Source: Comamonadaceae bacterium UBA2237
GTDB taxonomy: Bacteria; Pseudomonadota; Gammaproteobacteria; Burkholderiales; Burkholderiaceae_C
Direction: 5' to 3'
Assembly (NCBI GenBank): GCA_002347905.1
Contig: DDYJ01000048.1
Location: 2,182 to 11,038, forward strand
Length of the DNA: 8,857 nt
Part shown: piece after piece, positions 6,681-8,857 of the stretch
Position numbering within the stretch: position 1 is the stretch's first letter
Layout: each line of letters opens with the position of its first letter
Notes under the pieces: generated by a model
Databases searched by the model: none
What the model saw: only the letters and a program-made list of their open reading frames with translations
What the model was told of the DNA's origin: nothing
Made by a program: the position numbers and the translations under genes

Positions 6681-7760
6681 TTAGAGTTTTTGCGACTGCA
6701 TAAAGGAGTCAAACTTAGCTTCCGTAAAACGGAACCAGAGGTTAGCGTCTGCACGGAACTTGGAGTAGTCAGCGTACACTTTTTTCCAATTCTCATTCTT
6801 CGCTGAGATTTCTTCATAGAAAGCCATGGCTTCTTTAAAGGCTGCCGCCATGACATCTTTAGGGAATTCACGCAATTTAGCGCCAGAACCCACCAGTTGC
6901 TTGAGCGCTGCTGGGTTGCGAGCATCATATTTAGCTTGCATATCTGAATGAGCTTGCGCACAAGCAGCTTCAACAATCGCCTTGTTTTCAGCAGACAGCG
7001 CATTAAACGCCTTGTCACTTATGAAGAAGTCCAACTGGGGACCACCCTCCCAGAAACCTGGGTAGTAGTAGAAAGGCGCAACTTTGTTAAAGCCCAACTT
7101 CAAATCGTCATAGGGACCAACCCACTCGGCAGAGTCGATCGTGCCTTTTTCCAAGGCAGGGTAAATATCACCGCCAGGAATGTTTTGTGGCACAACACCC
7201 AAACGCTCAACCACTTTGCCACCGAACCCACCGATACGGAATTTCAAACCTTTGAGGTCCTTTAGCGATTTGACTTCCTTACGGAACCAACCACCCATTT
7301 GGGCTCCAGTGTTACCACCAGGGAAATTGACCATGTTGTACTTGGCATAAAACTCACGCATGAGTTTCAGACCGTTTCCTTCATACATCCATGCACTCAT
7401 TTGACGGCTGTTCAGTCCGAAAGGAATTGCACATCCAAGGGCGAAAGTTTCATCTTTACCAAAGAAATAGTAAGGGGCGGTATGCGCAACTTCAACAGAA
7501 CCCTGTTGAACACCATCGACCACACCAAACGCAGGCATGATTTCACCAGGTGCATGCACAGAAACTTCAAACTTACCGCCAGACATATTTTTAATAGCCC
7601 TAGCGAAAACATCCGCCGCACCATGAATCGTATCTAACGATTTAGGAAAGCTAGAGGCTAAGCGCCAGCGAATAGCAGCTTGGGCATGTACTGCTGGTGC
7701 TGCACCTGCAGCCAAGATGCCAGCGATACCCGCATTTTTAATAATGGAACGACGATCCAT
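6681..7760 (-). CDS. TRAP transporter solute-binding protein (TakP/FcbT1-like, COG4663)
   Basis: This 359-residue exported protein captures the solute for a TRAP importer. The N terminus has a signal peptide with a Tat-like MDRRSIIK start, a hydrophobic stretch, and an Ala-X-Ala site (VHA, 24-26) before Q27. The mature part has the TakP/FcbT1 signatures: PGEIMPAFGVVDGVQQGSVE (71-90), GKDETFALGCAIPFGLNSRQ (101-120), GAQMGGWF (152-159), KFRIGG with R175, SAEWVGPYDD with E212-W213, and FWEGGP (236-241). From memory, the equivalent Gln, Arg, Glu-Trp and second Glu bind a 2-oxoacid and a cation in TakP, and all are present. ATG is preceded by AGGAG at a spacing of five. The matching permease genes lie on the opposite strand at 4039-6113, so this is probably their partner, expressed separately. 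Confidence 0.92.
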   Translation of the reverse strand: MDRRSIIKNAGIAGILAAGAAPAVHAQAAIRWRLASSFPKSLDTIHGAADVFARAIKNMSGGKFEVSVHAPGEIMPAFGVVDGVQQGSVEVAHTAPYYFFGKDETFALGCAIPFGLNSRQMSAWMYEGNGLKLMREFYAKYNMVNFPGGNTGAQMGGWFRKEVKSLKDLKGLKFRIGGFGGKVVERLGVVPQNIPGGDIYPALEKGTIDSAEWVGPYDDLKLGFNKVAPFYYYPGFWEGGPQLDFFISDKAFNALSAENKAIVEAACAQAHSDMQAKYDARNPAALKQLVGSGAKLREFPKDVMAAAFKEAMAFYEEISAKNENWKKVYADYSKFRADANLWFRFTEAKFDSFMQSQKL

Positions 7761-7800
7761 GTGAACTCCTGTTTAAGTGAAAGTCAAGAAATATGGCGTG

Positions 7801-7834
7801 ATTGTATGTAGCCCGTTACTAGGGTTTACACGGG
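7801..7834 (-). promoter_or_regulatory. Candidate promoter with an overlapping inverted repeat, upstream of the TRAP binding-protein gene
   Basis: On the minus strand TACAAT (7806-7801) matches the -10 consensus at five of six positions. It would give a leader of roughly 35 bases with the AGGAG ribosome-binding site near its end. The -35 region is poor (GTAAAC or TGTAAA at 7824-7830). A 5-bp inverted repeat, CCCGT (7812-7816) and ACGGG (7830-7834), spans that -35 region and could be an operator for a regulator that compensates for or blocks the weak promoter. It lacks a T tract, so it is not a good terminator for dxs. The 85-base gap shows nothing else. Confidence 0.4.
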
Positions 7835-7845
7835 TTTCCCCTGTA

Positions 7846-8857
7846 TTAGGAGAGAAGTTGTGGAAATTTTTTTGCAATCGATGCACGAATGCCCGCTGCA
7901 TCTAACCCAAGTTCAGCCAAGAGTTTGACTGGATCGCCATGTTCGGTGAATACATCTGCAATTCCTAGGGTCAATACAGGCTTATGAATATCCAAAACCT
8001 GCAAGGCCTCTAGCACTGCAGCGCCTGCACCGCCCATCACCGCTCCCTCCTCCAGGGTCACCAAGGCATCATGACTATGGGCAACTTGTGCAAGCAATTC
8101 AACATCCAAAGGCTTGGCCCAACGCATGTTCACAACCGAAAGATTGAGAGATTCAGCGACCTCTAATGCGGGATATAACAAAGTACCAAACGCAAGCAAA
8201 GCTATGCGTTGACCTTGTCTGCGGATCTCACCTTTGCCAAAAGGCAATGGACTTAAACCAGCTTCCACCTTCGCACCGACTCCAGCACCTCTGGGATAAC
8301 GCACAGCAACGCAGTGGTCTTGTTGATAAGCCGTGGTCAATAGTTGGCGACACTCGTTCTCGTCTGCGGGACATGCAACGCTGACATTGGGAACGCAACG
8401 CAGAAAAGGAATATCAAACACGCCCGCATGGGTTGCACCATCCGCTCCCACAATACCTGCTCTATCGAGCGCCAGCACCATAGGTAGTTTTTGCAAAGCA
8501 ACGTCATGGATCAGTTGGTCATAGGCACGTTGCAGAAACGTGGAGTAGATCGCTACCACTGGCTTCACACCTTCGCAGGCTAAGCCAGCAGCAAATGTCA
8601 AAGCATGTTGCTCTGCGATGCCCACGTCGTAGTAACGATCTGGGAAACGTTTGTGAAACGCCACCATGCCAGAACCTTCACGCATGGCAGGGCGTAATAC
8701 CGACCAACAAGGGGTCATGTTCAGCCATATCGCAAAGCCATTGGCCAAAGACTTGGGTAAATGTGGTCTTTGCAACCGTGGTGGAAGGCACCAAGCCAAC
8801 CGCTGGGTCAAACTTACCTGGGCCATGGTAGGCAACAGGATCGGCTTCAGCCAATTC
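7846..8857 (-). pseudogene. dxs: 1-deoxy-D-xylulose-5-phosphate synthase, 3' part, frameshifted
   Basis: Dxs joins pyruvate and glyceraldehyde 3-phosphate with thiamine diphosphate to make DXP, the first step of the MEP isoprenoid pathway. About 336 of an expected 620-640 residues are in view; the N-terminal thiamine-diphosphate half lies beyond the window edge. Conserved parts are [13 protein letters not shown], the catalytic-glutamate motif [64 protein letters not shown] and VFTEHGDP. The protein is split over two frames. Bases 8857-8693 read [10 protein letters not shown] through LLVGIT, and the downstream frame resumes at PAMREGSGM. One extra G in the GGG at 8690-8692 causes the shift, and the original frame stops at TGA 8680-8678. 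Apart from this the sequence is well conserved, so a sequencing or assembly error, or a very recent mutation, is likelier than an old pseudogene. Confidence 0.88.

Noticed and set aside
6665..7018. 117-residue minus-strand frame within the binding-protein gene
   Set aside because: It is an out-of-frame reading of the same strand as a well-supported gene; low-complexity Leu/Arg composition and no start context.
7812..7834. Terminator for dxs
   Set aside because: The 5-bp inverted repeat has a 13-base loop and no T tract on the minus strand, so it does not fit an intrinsic terminator; it is kept only as a possible operator.
8692..8835. N-terminal [12 protein letters not shown] segment of the longest open frame in dxs
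   Set aside because: These residues come from the wrong frame upstream of the single-base insertion; the real Dxs sequence there is in the other frame and continues to the window edge.

Overview
The window looks like a chromosomal segment of a Gram-negative, aerobic betaproteobacterium, most likely Burkholderiales (Comamonadaceae-like). This rests on protein style (TRAP transporters with separate small and large permease subunits, a TupB/TupC pair, a Burkholderiales-like Dxs) and on moderate GC. The genus cannot be fixed from this sequence alone. It is a compact transport region with no gap longer than about 90 bases. I see no mobile element, CRISPR array, tRNA or rRNA.

Layout. (1) Positions 1-2467, plus strand: a tightly packed operon holding the end of a TRAP solute-binding protein, its small (DctQ-type) and large (DctM-type) permease subunits, and a CrcB/Fluc fluoride channel. 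Three of the four genes are joined by stop/start overlaps. (2) Positions 2475-3952, minus strand: tupC and tupB, the ATPase and permease of a tungstate ABC importer. The usual binding-protein gene tupA is not beside them. (3) Positions 4039-6595, plus strand: a second TRAP permease pair of the mannitol/chloroaromatic/2-oxoacid type (COG4665/COG4664), followed by an overlapping gene for a small membrane protein of unknown function. (4) Positions 6681-7760, minus strand: a TakP/FcbT1-type TRAP solute-binding protein, converging on the second permease operon across a strong bidirectional terminator. It is the probable partner of that permease. (5) Positions 7846-8857, minus strand: the 3' half of dxs (first enzyme of the MEP isoprenoid pathway), cut by the window edge and carrying a single-base frameshift.

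How they work together: two independent sodium-coupled carboxylate-type uptake systems flank a tungstate uptake module and a fluoride export gene, next to a core isoprenoid gene. The most notable points are the one-base frameshift in dxs, which lies on a slippery CCC-T that would restore the conserved protein if translated in +1; the translational coupling of crcB to a TRAP permease; tupBC without tupA; and the convergent, separately transcribed binding protein of the second TRAP system. Nothing here is clearly a new biological system. These are ordinary gene families in a few unusual arrangements.
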